Assembly (NCBI GenBank): GCA_016987375.1
Contig: PJRA01000444.1
Location: forward strand, 787,569 to 840,758
Reading direction: 5' to 3'
Source: Brachionus koreanus
Lineage: Eukaryota > Rotifera > Eurotatoria > Ploima > Brachionidae
DNA: 53,190 nt
The position numbers and the translations under genes were made by a program. This document shows, one piece after another, positions 12,006-22,747 of the stretch; position 1 is the first letter of the stretch; every line of letters begins with the position of its first letter. The notes below the pieces were generated by a model. It was not told the origin of the DNA and searched no databases. It saw only the letters and a list, made by a program, of their open reading frames with translations.

Positions 12006-14180
12006 TTTGTCCCCAAGAGCTTTGGTAATAAGGGCAAAATCTTGTCGTTTTCGACACGGTTTTTTATCAAAAAAAATTATTTATGAAAATATTTTGGCTT
12101 TCTTTAGATTTTCTCTTAATCTTTTAATATTTCATAAATTTTAATTTTTAAAATAACTAATAGACTTATTAATTGTCTTTAAAATAAATTAGTAACTAAG
12201 GTGGAAAATTTTTTAAATTAAGCAAAAAATGGAATTTTTTTTAATTAAACGGTAAAGGTATAATCTATGAAATATAATACTTATATTTCAAAAAAATTGT
12301 TTAGTAGCTTTTACTTTTTTTTAGATTTTATTATTTAAAAATTTTTTAAACATTTATTGCTTTACTTAATTTTTGAAAAATGCAGAAATTTAAGACATGT
12401 TGACTATTCATAATATTTGCTAATAGTTAAATATGATTTGTATTATATTTTTTCATGTCATTTTTCTTTCTTTTTTTTAGGCAAATTGAAAGCTAAATTT
12501 AAAATTTAACTTTAATCTAATTTTTCATTTTTGTTCAAATCAAGTTTTCCTATTCAAAAATATTTTCATGTTGCTGAAAGGAACTAATAAGTTTCCATTT
12601 CAGCCGGTCATGGCTTTGTCTAAATTATATTTTAAATAGCTTTTTTTATCCCAAATTTAGTCTGTTCAAAAACTCTGAAATTTAATTTTAAAAATTTTCT
12701 AATTCATAAAATGTTTGGGACTATAACAGAGTTTTTACACGGACTAAATTTGGGTTAGAATTTTAGAAAAAAATTTATTTTAATTCAAAATTATTGTTGC
12801 TGTCTTTTGTTTTAAATTGAATAAAATCATTAATATCAATTTTTAGAATTATTAGAATGAAAATATTGCAAATAAATGATTAATTATTTAAATTTAAAAT
12901 GGAATTAAGTTCATGAATCATAAGAATTTAATGAATCATAAGTTCTTGACTTTGATGGTTTAAATAAGATTTTTATTTTTAAATAATACCTAATTCTAAA
13001 GGAAATGGGGAATTAAGCCAAGATCAATTTTTAATTTGCTTTTTTGCTCAAAAATTTTAAATGCGTAATCTTATTGCATTTTAATTTTAAGAGTCATACT
13101 TCAAGACAATTATTGTGCAAACATATATCTATTCAATTAATCTCAAATGTTCATGGGTCAGCTCTTTCTTATTTTATTACAACTATGAACAAAATTACTT
13201 ATATATCTCATACTTCTTCGATATTTTAAAAATATTGATTAATAGAAGGTTTTTTTTATTAAATTTTAAATAAATTTGAAAAAAAATTATTAATCAAATC
13301 AAAAGTTTAAAATCACTGAAATATGTTACTTAAAGAATGATTGATCAAATTCAACTTATTAATTGAAAAAGTCTTTAATCACTGATTGTCTTGGCGATGG
13401 TTTAAAATTTTATACCGCAGTAAACTCCTACCACTACTAACTAGTAATTATCCAATACTGACTAACTGAATTATATAAATTCTCATCGCTAGTTGGAAAA
13501 TTTGATGAATGCATATTTGACACTGTAATTTATTATCAAAGACTAGAGGCAAATTTTCAAATAGCTATCTGTTTAATTAAGTGTAAATCGTATGCAAAGT
13601 ATTTAATTAGAATTCAATAAAAACAAGTTTTTTCTTTTGGCTCTGAAATCTTTTAGGCTAGTGAAAAAAATAAAGAAATTATACGCTTATTCTCTAGTGA
13701 ATAATGCTTATTCAATCTTTTAATTTAGATTTTTTTCTTGAATTAATTTGCAATCTTCACTTTGAAAACTAAATTCCCTATTTAGTTAATGAGAAATAAT
13801 TGAATATTAAATTTCAAATTTATTTCTCGTCAACTCGTCAATATTCAATTGCTATTTAATACTTATTTTATTCCGGTTCTATTTTGCAAAGATTTTGTTT
13901 TGATTTGATTTGTCTCTGAAGATTTGTTGAGCTAATTTTTAATTGTCGAAAAATCTACTTAAACTACAAGTATCTAATTTAAATATCAATAAATAACAAA
14001 TTATTAATATGCTCACAAAATAAGTTTAAACTTCTCTATTGAAAAGTTTTGCATATTTATTAGAGTTTTTTTAAATTAGTTTTATAATTCTTTGAAAAAA
14101 CATTTTTTTAAAGCAGAAAAAGTTTTTTTTTGAATGTTTTTTCATTTTTCAAAATTTATTTTTAGACAAAAAAGACCATA
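12006..14180. other. intergenic between FAM13 and PRDM8-like gene
   Basis: About 2.2 kb of AT-rich DNA separating divergent genes. It contains one inverted repeat (next entry) and no convincing coding sequence. A 61-codon frame at 13044-13229 has no recognisable features. Confidence 0.5.
12648..12769. repeat. foldback element, ~31-bp inverted ends
   Basis: CCCAAATTTAGTCTGTTCAA followed by AAACTCTG at about 12650 pairs with CAGAGTTTTTACACGGACTA followed by AATTTGGG at about 12736-12764, with only a few mismatches. The loop is about 55 bases. The structure could form a stable hairpin in RNA or cruciform in DNA. It is probably a tiny MITE or its remnant; no terminal duplication was identified. 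Confidence 0.6.
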
Positions 14181-15463
14181 ATGAGACTTAGACTTTTAAA
14201 TGAATTTATTGATCCAGAAACTCTTTTTGGTCCTTTGCATTTTACGGCTGATTCGTTTGATAGCTTTTTTGTGACCAAATCAATTGATTTATTGCTTAAA
14301 GAAACAAATACTGAAACAAATCAAGATATTCGACATATTGTAATTTATAAAAAAAAAATTTTCTTAATAATTATTTTTTGTATTTTGAGTCTGTTCTTGA
14401 GAATGATATAAATTGGATGTATGATATTGAATTATCAGAAAGCTCGCGAGATCAAAATATGGAGATTATTTTTAATGATAGCAAGGTTTATTTCAAAGCA
14501 ATCAGAAAGATTTTTAGGAATGAATTTTTGAATGCTTTTCCTTCCAAAGACTTGGAAATATCTCTCGGTCTCCAATATATCCCATTCGACCCGAGTAAAA
14601 TTAAATCTAAATTAAATTCTAAAAATTTCAATTTATTTTTTTCAGCCAAAGAATATAATTGTAAAAAATGTTCAAAATCTTTTTTGTATCAACACAATTT
14701 AATGCTTCACTACCGCTATTTTTGTAGTCATAATATAAATAATTTACTCAAAGACTTAAGTTGTTCTAAAAAAATTGAAAATAAATCTCAGTGTATTCAG
14801 AATAGTTTGAAAAGAAAACAAACCGATTTAAATTGTGACAACTTGCCTGTTAAAAAAAACTCGCAAAAAGCGAATTCTCAAGTCGAGTCGTCGGTTCAAG
14901 AGATTGTTAAAAATTGTTCAATAAACCAGTCTTTAAGAGACTTTTTTTTATTTCAACTAAATTCCTATATATCAAATCATACGAAGTTGAATTACACAAA
15001 TTCTATCCAAAAATCATCAGTATTGCTATCTCCAAGTATATCTCCATATCAAATAAATAGTCAGAATGAAATAAATACATCAGATTCTAAAAAAAATCTT
15101 TTGATTAATCCAAATTTAATTAGAAATTCAACCCTGCCTCCAACTATTAATGGTCATGGATCGTCGATGATTACCACAGGTTATGCTTCAAGTCCTTTAG
15201 AAAAACCAGACTTACAAAATTGGTGTGCCAAGTGCAATACTCATTTTAGATTAACAAGCGATCTGGTTTATCATATGAGAACATTTCATAAAAAAGATGA
15301 AGTCAGTTTTAACTTAAATCTAAATAATGTTCGAAATGGTTCAAGATGCTTTAATGCAGTAGAGCGATTAAATCGTGAAGTCAAACTTTTAAGATGCGAA
15401 ATTTGCAATGAAACATTTAAAGAAAAACATCATTTGACTCGTCACTTGACCAGTCATAGGTGA
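14181..15463 (+). CDS. prdm8: PRDM8-like PR-domain zinc-finger protein
   Basis: Two exons, 14181-14339 and 14390-15463, joined at phase 0, give 410 codons. The N-terminus is a PR (SET-related) domain: TLFGPLHF, then ENDINWMYDIE across the splice, then a block with KVYFKAIRKI, aligning with the PRDM8/PRDM13 PR fold. A first finger (YNCKKCSKSF, about residue 142) follows, then a Ser/Asn-rich linker. The C-terminal pair is diagnostic of PRDM8/ZNF488: NWCAKCNTHFRLTSDLVYHM, then a second finger (LRCEICNETFKEKHHLTRHL) ending TSHR-stop. PRDM8 proteins are nuclear repressors in neural development; that role here is inference from homology. A possible acceptor (TTTTTAG) lies 17 bases before the ATG, so an upstream non-coding exon may exist. 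Confidence 0.9.
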
Positions 15464-16096
15464 ACATTTTTTTGATATATGTAAATTTGTTCAATATTTA
15501 TTTTCAAATAAACTTGTAAAAAAAATTTTTTTGTTCAATTGTTGCTTTAGATAGCTATTTTAGATAAAATTATGATTAAATTTAAATGTTTTTTATTTAT
15601 TTTTTTTAAACACTAGATAAAACATTGGCTCAGAGTCTTTATACTGTTTTTATCTTAAATGCGGAAAAAAATCACGAATCGAGTTAAGATAAATTCGTGA
15701 TCCTCAATAATAATACATTATTTCAAAATTTGCTGCTAGTGAGATGATTTAGCCAGAACAAAAGCTAAAGTTTAACAAGTATTTTTTTATCTTAAAATTA
15801 AGACAAAATTAACGCTAAGCACAAATATATTAAGATTGCATATGCAAATTTGCAATTTTTTAAAGCTTATACTCACATTCACTAAATACATATTAATGTG
15901 TATATACATTATGTGCAATATTTCTCTATTTAAATTTGAATACGAAATATATTATCGTATGTAATATATTCAATTTTTTAAGAACTTACTGAACACTATT
16001 TTTTTTAGTTTTGAAATTATTCTTAACCAAAAAAAATAATAAGACTATTTAATGCGTAATATTTCATCTAAAAAATAACCAAAAAATTAAAAAAAG
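15464..16096. other. intergenic, no gene seen
   Basis: AT-rich spacer of about 630 bases between two plus-strand genes, including the 3' end of the PRDM8-like gene. No RNA gene or repeat was recognised. Confidence 0.5.
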
Positions 16097-19000
16097 ATGA
16101 AAAGTTCGATTACTAATTACTACAATTTGAAGCGAAACTTCTACAAAGAACATCCCCGAGTAGAAAGACGAACTTGGGTAAAAATAGAATTCTTTAAAAT
16201 TATTACTATCTAAAAAAATTTAAAAATTTAGGAAGAAATCGATAAATTTTTAAATTTGCATCAAATTAAATTCTCCGGTTTTGATTTTCCCAAGCCAATA
16301 TTTTCCCTAGACGAAATAAATTTTCCTGTTTACATAATAAATGAAATAAGACTTCAAGGCATCCAGCGTCCATCAGCCATTCAATCAATGACTTGGCCTG
16401 CATTATACTCTGGAAGAGACATAATGTGCATAGGTCTGCCAACATCCTCCCGAGTTATTAGCGTAAGTCAAAACGCTTTCAATCAGTAAAATTGTTTAAT
16501 ATTTTAATACTTTAGTACATTTGTCCAGCACTGGTTTTTATTCGTGAACAAGCACCTGAAATCAGAAGAGCTGGTCCCCTTGTCTTAATTGTAACACAGA
16601 CCAAAGAAGTAGCTAAAGAGATTTTGACTCACTCACAAATGTTTATACATCAATCTCAATGTTCATATTGCTGTCTATTTGATGATGAAAACATCAACAC
16701 TCAATCGTTGCATCTTCGTGGAAGAGGTATGCTAGAAAATTTTAAAATTTTTACTAAATTCAATGGAAATCACAGAACTCTAAAGAGTCATAATGGCACA
16801 TTTTTTGATTTTTAAGAGCCCTTTAGAATTTTTATTGTTTAATTTGAACTTACATAATCAAATTGTTGTTATTCACTGTTTTCAATCTGGTAAATACTAG
16901 ATCTAGAGGAAAAACAAAATTTATCACTTTAAATATCTGAACTTAATCTTCCATTTAGTTTTTTGTATCAAAATATCGCATAATTTTCATATTCAAATTA
17001 AATATAAGTGATCTGTTGTCAATAAAATTTAACTTATTAGTTAAAAAATTTAATTTTTGAAAGTAAATTTATCTACTTTATTCAGTATACTCATATAGTA
17101 TGAATAAATGGTAAACGTTGGATCTAGATATATAATTTTTAGAGAATTTTTAATTAAAAAAATCATTTTAACAATTATTTCAACTAAATATAGTAGTTTA
17201 ACTGTAAAGCAAAGATGATACAGTACTCTAAAATAGACAAAATAAGTGCAAGTCTGATAAGGCTCGCGTCGAACAAAACTTCAAACAAACAGAATAAAAA
17301 TACTTCTAAAAATAGCAATTAAGTTTATTGCAGTTGTTTTAACTAAAATAAATTTTTACTTTCTTTTTTTTTTAAGGAAATTAAATAGATAATCAATTAA
17401 AATATTAATGATGCTTTAAATTTTGTCTTTTTTTTTTTTAAAGAAAAAAATTATCTTAAATAAAAAAGGTCTTTCTGAAATATGTTTTCGAATAATTTAT
17501 TTAAAATTAAATTTTAATTTATTAAAAAACCAAGAAATATTTTTTTTTTAGTGGAGAAAAAAAAATTTGATTTTATCTGCTCAAAGATTAAAAAAAAACA
17601 CAAGTTGGTTATCTTTGAGGTTGTTATGCTCAAATTACTTAATAAATATTTTACCAGTTGACCAATACTTAAGCAAATTATTTGTCTTTCAAGTATGCAG
17701 ATTGATATTTTAAAATCAAAATTTGTAAATTCAGATAAAGCTCTGGTTTTGTTCCCCATTACATTTGAGCATTAAGAACAAAAGAAATTTAATGTTAGGA
17801 TATTATTAGGCTGAATTTCAACTATTTTTTTCTTTTTTTATGCTCTTTCAAGACAAAAACTGATTTTATACGTAAATAATTTTAGCTTTTCGAATTCTCT
17901 TTATAAAAAAAATTGAATTTTTTTACAAAAAAAATTTAAATTTGTAAATCCATGTATATATATAACATTGAAATTAAGAGTGACTTTTTAATTAAATTTT
18001 TGAAGCAAAATCCAATTTTAATTCTGGACATATTTATTTATGTATAAATTATTATTTCAACAAAAAATTTAAATTGAAGATATTGACATAGTGATCGGAA
18101 ATTATCATCGCCTGTGCGAACTAATGGATAATGATTTGGTTAATTTGAAAAATGTATCATACTTGGTGTTGGATGACTTTTACCGAAACCGTTCGGCTCG
18201 ACTAAGCGATGAAATAAAACGAGTAGTCAATGAGACACGAGTAAGTTTTTGATTTTTTTAAATATTAAAAGTTTTGTTTATTTCAGCTCAGCCATTCAGC
18301 CAATACAAAATAATCTATTCGTAAATTTCTATCACTGCTAAGTTCCTAACACTTAAGGCCTATTGGGCAAAGTATAAGGGCTGTCCTTCAATTATTAGAT
18401 TCAAGCATGGCCTCATTGTTTAAATAAAAATTTTTCAAAAATCCATTTTTAATTATTTGCTGATAAAAAATAGTTTTGCAAGTTTTTTATGTTTTTCTTC
18501 TATTAGTACATTAAAGGTGCCTAATTATTGGGTACTTTTTTAGAAAAATTCAACAAAGCCCTTTTGGCAGTAATATGTCAATCTGTCTCTCTTTAGCTTG
18601 TCTTAATGAGTCCATTTTAACAATCATTCGTTGTTTAGAGCGACCGTCAAACAGCCATATTTAGTCGGATCGTACCGAGCGGATTGCAAAAGAGCAATGG
18701 AGATGAATTTCAAAATGACGCACTGTTTGTCTGCGTTGGAAACGATGACATACATGTGTCCAACCGTGACATGCCTCAGCAAATCCACATTTGTACCATG
18801 GCCGAAAAGCGCAAAAAGTAAATAAATAAACCACTAATAGAAGCATTCTGAACGCTCTTAATTGTTTAGGCTTCAAGATATAATAACTGAAATAGCTCAA
18901 ATGGACAGAAATTTTAAAATTTTGATCTATGCAAATGGTTTCAAAAAAATACGCATTACTGAAAAAATAGTCAAAGAGCTCAAAATTGACACTTTTGCTT

Positions 19001-20246
19001 ATGAGCGAACTAGCGTCGGCAGGAGAAGACGAGCGATGAAAGAAAAAGTCTATTACAGTAAAAATTCAAATCAAATTTTTTTTTTCATAAAACAAATATT
19101 TTATTCTAAATTTAAATTTAGATTTTAATGCAACGCCAAACAGTGTACTGGTGGCCAGTGATGTAGTCAGTAGCAAAGTAGAACTTCATGATTTAAATTA
19201 CATAATAAATGCCGATTTTCCAGTTAATCTAAGCTTATACTTGAATCGAATGCGTATGCCAAATGTTAAAAAATATATATCAATTTTTATTGCCGAAGAT
19301 GCAAGACACGCAGATCGCTTGATTTATGTGCTAAACGAATGCAGGCAGCAGGTGCCTTCTATTTTGTACAAAATATCCGAAGCTTATGTGAACAGTGGAA
19401 AAGATGTGGACCGAATGCCTTCACGTAAACAAAATAAAATTTAAATATTTTGAATTTATTTTTAAAGAGTGTTTATTTTAAAAAGTGTCGGAAATTAGTG
19501 ATGGAATAACAAAGCCTGTTGAGAAGCCCATACCGAAGCCACTTCCGCCAACAGTCGACCATTCGGAAATAACTCCGAATAAACGAGCTTCGAGTCGAAG
19601 TATGAGCGAATCGACGGACCAAAACGAACCCGAAATTGGCACCAATCGATCTAACTTTTCGGCCCTATCTCCTAACGAAACAAGCTCGTCGACCTCTTCC
19701 AATTGTTCAACCAGTGTCAGCGTGTCAAAAACTAGTTCTAGTCTCAGACAATCGGCATCAAGTTCTGCTATTTACACAAAACGATTCAAAACATCTAATA
19801 AATCATATCAAAATTTTCATCAATCAAACCAACCAGTGTATACATACGGCAATCATTATGGCTATCAAGCATTTGCAAACGGATTTTATCATAACTTAAA
19901 TCCGTATCTTTCATCTTACCAAGCAAACAATATGCCTTTTCAACCTTACGCAAATCAGCAAATCTATCAGCAATCTCTAAATGAAACAAATCAATTTGTT
20001 CAAAGTTGTTCGAATAATCAAAATGTAAATATAAAGTGTGAGCCTGAAGAGCTTGGTGAAAAGGAAAAAATAAGCGAGAATAATTGGACTCCTTATTTCA
20101 CAAATCCGATTTCGTTTAAACAAGAACCTTCTGAGCAAAACAACAGAGAACCAAACTCAGTAAATATTGTAAATCATCTTTTAAAAGACAAACAAATCCT
20201 AAATCAATTGGAAAAAGTGGCCCAAACTTTCAAATTTTCAAACTAA
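16097..20246 (+). CDS. p68-type DEAD-box protein with all catalytic motifs replaced
   Basis: Eight exons: 16097-16177, 16232-16462, 16516-16726, 18080-18240, 18639-18817, 18870-19057, 19122-19424, 19486-20246. They join in frame to 704 codons. The body aligns end to end with DDX5/DDX17: NFYKEHPRVERRTWEE, the Q-motif region (FDFPKP, then GIQRPSAIQSMTW), and both RecA-like folds. Yet the expected AQTGSGKT (motif I) reads GLPTSSRVIS (about 95-104). PTRELA reads TQTKEVA (131-137), DEAD reads DDFY (206-209), SAT reads SRIV (237-240), ATDVASRGLD reads ASDVVSSKVE (362-371), and HRIGRTGR reads LNRMRMPNV (391-399). ATP hydrolysis is therefore very unlikely. The C-terminal 250 residues are a Ser/Asn/Tyr/Gln-rich, probably disordered tail with two sumoylation-type sites (IKCE about 634, FKQE about 662). 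Intact frame and splice sites argue for a working non-enzymatic protein, such as an RNA-binding scaffold. Confidence 0.85.
16727..18079 (+). other. long intron 3 of the helicase-like gene
   Basis: 1.35-kb intron (GTATGC...GAAG) in a gene whose other introns are mostly about 50 bases; the next one, 18241-18638, is 398 bases. A minus-strand 81-codon frame at 17514-17759 shows no family features. No transposon signature was found. Confidence 0.5.
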
Positions 20247-20366
20247 TTTTAGAAATTTTTATTTTACTTATTTTTTTTTTTTTGTTATTTTGAAGAAAAA
20301 ATTTAGATAAACAAAAATTTGTTAATTTGATTATTTCACTAAAACCGTAGAATATTGAAGTTTGAT

Positions 20367-21616
20367 AGTAAAGTTTTTTTGTCAATTTATTTTATTTTAT
20401 TTTTTTCATTGTTTTTTTTCTTTTTTGTTGAAAATTTTGAATTAAGAAAAAAAAAGTAAATTTTAATTGAAAATAATTAATTTGTTTTGTTTTAAAATTT
20501 TAAAATAAAAATATTCCATTAAAAAAAATTCAAAGAGAAAAAATATTGAAGATTTTAAATAAAATCATATTATCAATTAATTTTTTCTTCTATATATTTT
20601 CATTCAAAATATCTTGCTTTTATATTTACTTGTTATTCTTTTGCATTCACTTAAGCTCCTTATTTTAGATGGCCCATAAGTATTCCTTTAAAGAACGGGT
20701 TGTAGAGATTCCATTTAATTTTAAATGAATTATTAAATGTTATTTGTAAAAGAAATCTAAAGTAAATTTATGATCAAATTTCACAATTTCAATTAAGCTC
20801 AAAATACTTAAAATGCGTACTTCATCATTTACAAGATAACACGCCGCTTTCGGTTTTTATTTGCAACTTTTAAAAAATATGGTATGGTATTTGAAGTTTA
20901 TAAATCTCTAAGTCTGCATACTTTGTCAATAGTTTTGATTAAAATAGAATTCACCACCACTTAAACAAACAACACCTGTTAGGCAGTGTGGAGATGTTTG
21001 AAAATTTTCACAATGGAATACAGTAATTACTAAATTACCATTGAGATTTTCAGTACATAATTCAATATTTAATAGCTTTTTTTTCAATATGGTAGTTTCG
21101 ACTAGTTATCCATTTAATTTTGCTGTCTCTATTTTTCCAATATCTTCTTTAAATGGGTATCTCTACCATCAACCATTTAAATTTAGTTTGAATCTTTGAG
21201 AGAGTGTATGTGTATGTGTGTTTATGTGTCTGTCTATTCCTGACCCTCCCAAAATGATTTTAGAGTTGAATTAACTAAGACTATTACTGAGTGCGATCTT
21301 GGTTTAATGGTGAACAGCCAACTTTAGAATACGCATTTACCGTATTTAGAATATTGTGCACCTGCCTGGAATCTTTAAAGAAGGATATTACTTGACTTGA
21401 ACAAGCACAAGTTAACTGGCTTAATTTAAAAATCTTCAATATTTTTTCTCTTTGAATTTTTTTTAATGGAATATTTTTATTTTAAAATTTTAAAACAAAA
21501 CAAATTAATTATTTTCAATTAAAATTTACTTTTTTTTTCTTAATTCAAAATTTTCAACAAAAAAGAAAAAACAATGAAAAAAATAAAATAAAATAAATTG
21601 ACAAAAAAACTTTACT
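20367..21616. repeat. young inverted repeat, 193-bp arms around an RT scrap
   Basis: The left arm, 20367-20560, is repeated in reverse at 21424-21616. By eye the two differ only in homopolymer lengths, so they are recent. The 863-bp centre contains the retroelement scrap listed separately. The left arm begins about 120 bases after the stop codon of the helicase-like gene and probably overlaps its 3' UTR. It could be a foldback transposon or a local inverted duplication. No target duplication outside the arms was recognised. Confidence 0.75.
21263..21425 (+). pseudogene. non-LTR reverse transcriptase scrap
   Basis: With stops and one frame change the sequence reads DLGLMVN, then YLEYCAPAWN, then KKDI and LEQAQ. 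These match the block after the polymerase core in CR1/jockey-type LINE ORF2 proteins (DLGVxxD..., ...LEYCxPxWxP, ...KDIxxLExVQ). It is a short dead fragment in the centre of the 193-bp inverted repeat. Confidence 0.65.
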
Positions 21617-21727
21617 TTGTCTTGTCTTTTGAACTAAATTTAGGAAGAAAAATGTGTAAATAATAGTTAGGGCGGCTTGATCGAATCGATGACATCCACA
21701 AACATGACAATTTAAGAAAAAAATTAA

Positions 21728-21792
21728 ATAAGTATTTAAAAAAAATTTTAACTGTACACTTAATTTTTTTTAGGGTACAAGTTTAAGTTTTA
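21728..21792. repeat. 62-bp direct repeat, copy 1
   Basis: Shares about 62 bases with 22482-22545 in the same orientation. Its core is a small palindrome, TGTACACT and AGGGTACA around an A/T-rich loop, with one mismatch in this copy. It directly follows the stop codon of the hAT relic on the minus strand, so it probably belongs to that element's 3' end. Confidence 0.65.
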
Positions 21793-22310
21793 TTTTGGTG
21801 TCTTTTGCTACTTATAATACCACAAACACTAAAATATCGTTCTATAAAGGCGCTTGACACTGAAATTGAAAAAAACTTTCTAGCTAATTCACTCAGTATT
21901 GGAAGTCTTTGGGAATTTGTGCTCCAGAAGGATTGAGTTGATTTACATAATTGGCTTTGATCGTTTATTAGATCAAAAAATATCTCTTTTTCTTGAACAA
22001 TTTTGTAAATATTTTCAAGTCTCGCTCTATCATTTCCTGTCTGTAAGATCTTGACCGTAAAAAGGCTCTAAAAACTTGATTTTCAGTGTTTAAAGGTCTT
22101 CTTTGAATTTGACTACGATCCTTGATTGAGTATTATGAACGTGTTGTCGTTGAGACGGATCTTTATCTAAAAATAATATACAGTTTCTGAAAATGAATTC
22201 AAAGCCTTTTGTTTGTATTGTAGACCATTATCTTGATCAAACCAAAGTTCCAATTTCGACGTGTTGAATAAAGCAGATTCCAAATATATCATTGATTCAA
22301 GCTAGAAAAA
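21787..22310 (-). pseudogene. hAT transposase C-terminus (dimerisation domain) relic
   Basis: Minus-strand translation from about 22310 to 21787 gives, after several stops, a clean block reading LPILSELARKFFSIS, then SSAFIERYFSVCGIISSKRH and a stop. This is the C-terminal hAT dimerisation signature (LSxLAxxxLSIPASSAxSERxFSxxGxIxSxKR). Upstream parts are broken by stops, and the DDE-containing region was not recognised. GGCGGCTTGAT near 21672 could be part of an element end, but no matching terminal repeat was found. Confidence 0.82.
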
Positions 22311-22481
22311 TCGAGGTTACAAATATTAGGTTATTAGTCCAAAAATTTTATACAAAAAGCAGTTATCAGAGTAAATGTTGACTTGCTTGAAAAATGAGCT
22401 ATTTGGTTATTTTATTAAAATTATGTTTATTTTTTGTGAAACATTTAATTTTTGACTTATATTTTTTTGATAAAAATTATT

Positions 22482-22545
22482 TTATAAATATTTAAAAAAA
22501 ATTTTAATCTGTACACTTAATTTTTTTTAGTGTACAAGTTTAAGT
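22482..22545. repeat. 62-bp direct repeat, copy 2, perfect palindrome core
   Basis: Second copy of the repeat at 21728-21792. Here the core is a perfect 8-base stem, TGTACACT and AGTGTACA. The two copies are 754 bases apart and the hAT relic lies between them, so they may be ends of neighbouring truncated copies of one family. Confidence 0.65.
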
Positions 22546-22747
22546 GTTGAGTGTGAGTGTAACACTAACAATTTTTTTTAAGTGTGAAAGTATGGAACCA
22601 ACATTGTAAATTAATGACAAATAATCAGTTAGATAAACAATTAACTCAAATTGAAAAGATTGATTTAAAGATAAATCTTTCAATAAAATATTGGACGGAT
22701 ACGTACAGCTAGCATTGGCATGGATTCTATAAATGAGTAACCAGAAT

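Noticed and set aside
16727..18079. Helicase-like gene split into two genes by the long intron
   Set aside because: The p68 alignment continues across it in the right phase (VIGNYHRL, then LVLDDFY follow the motif-Ia region), so one gene is the simpler model.
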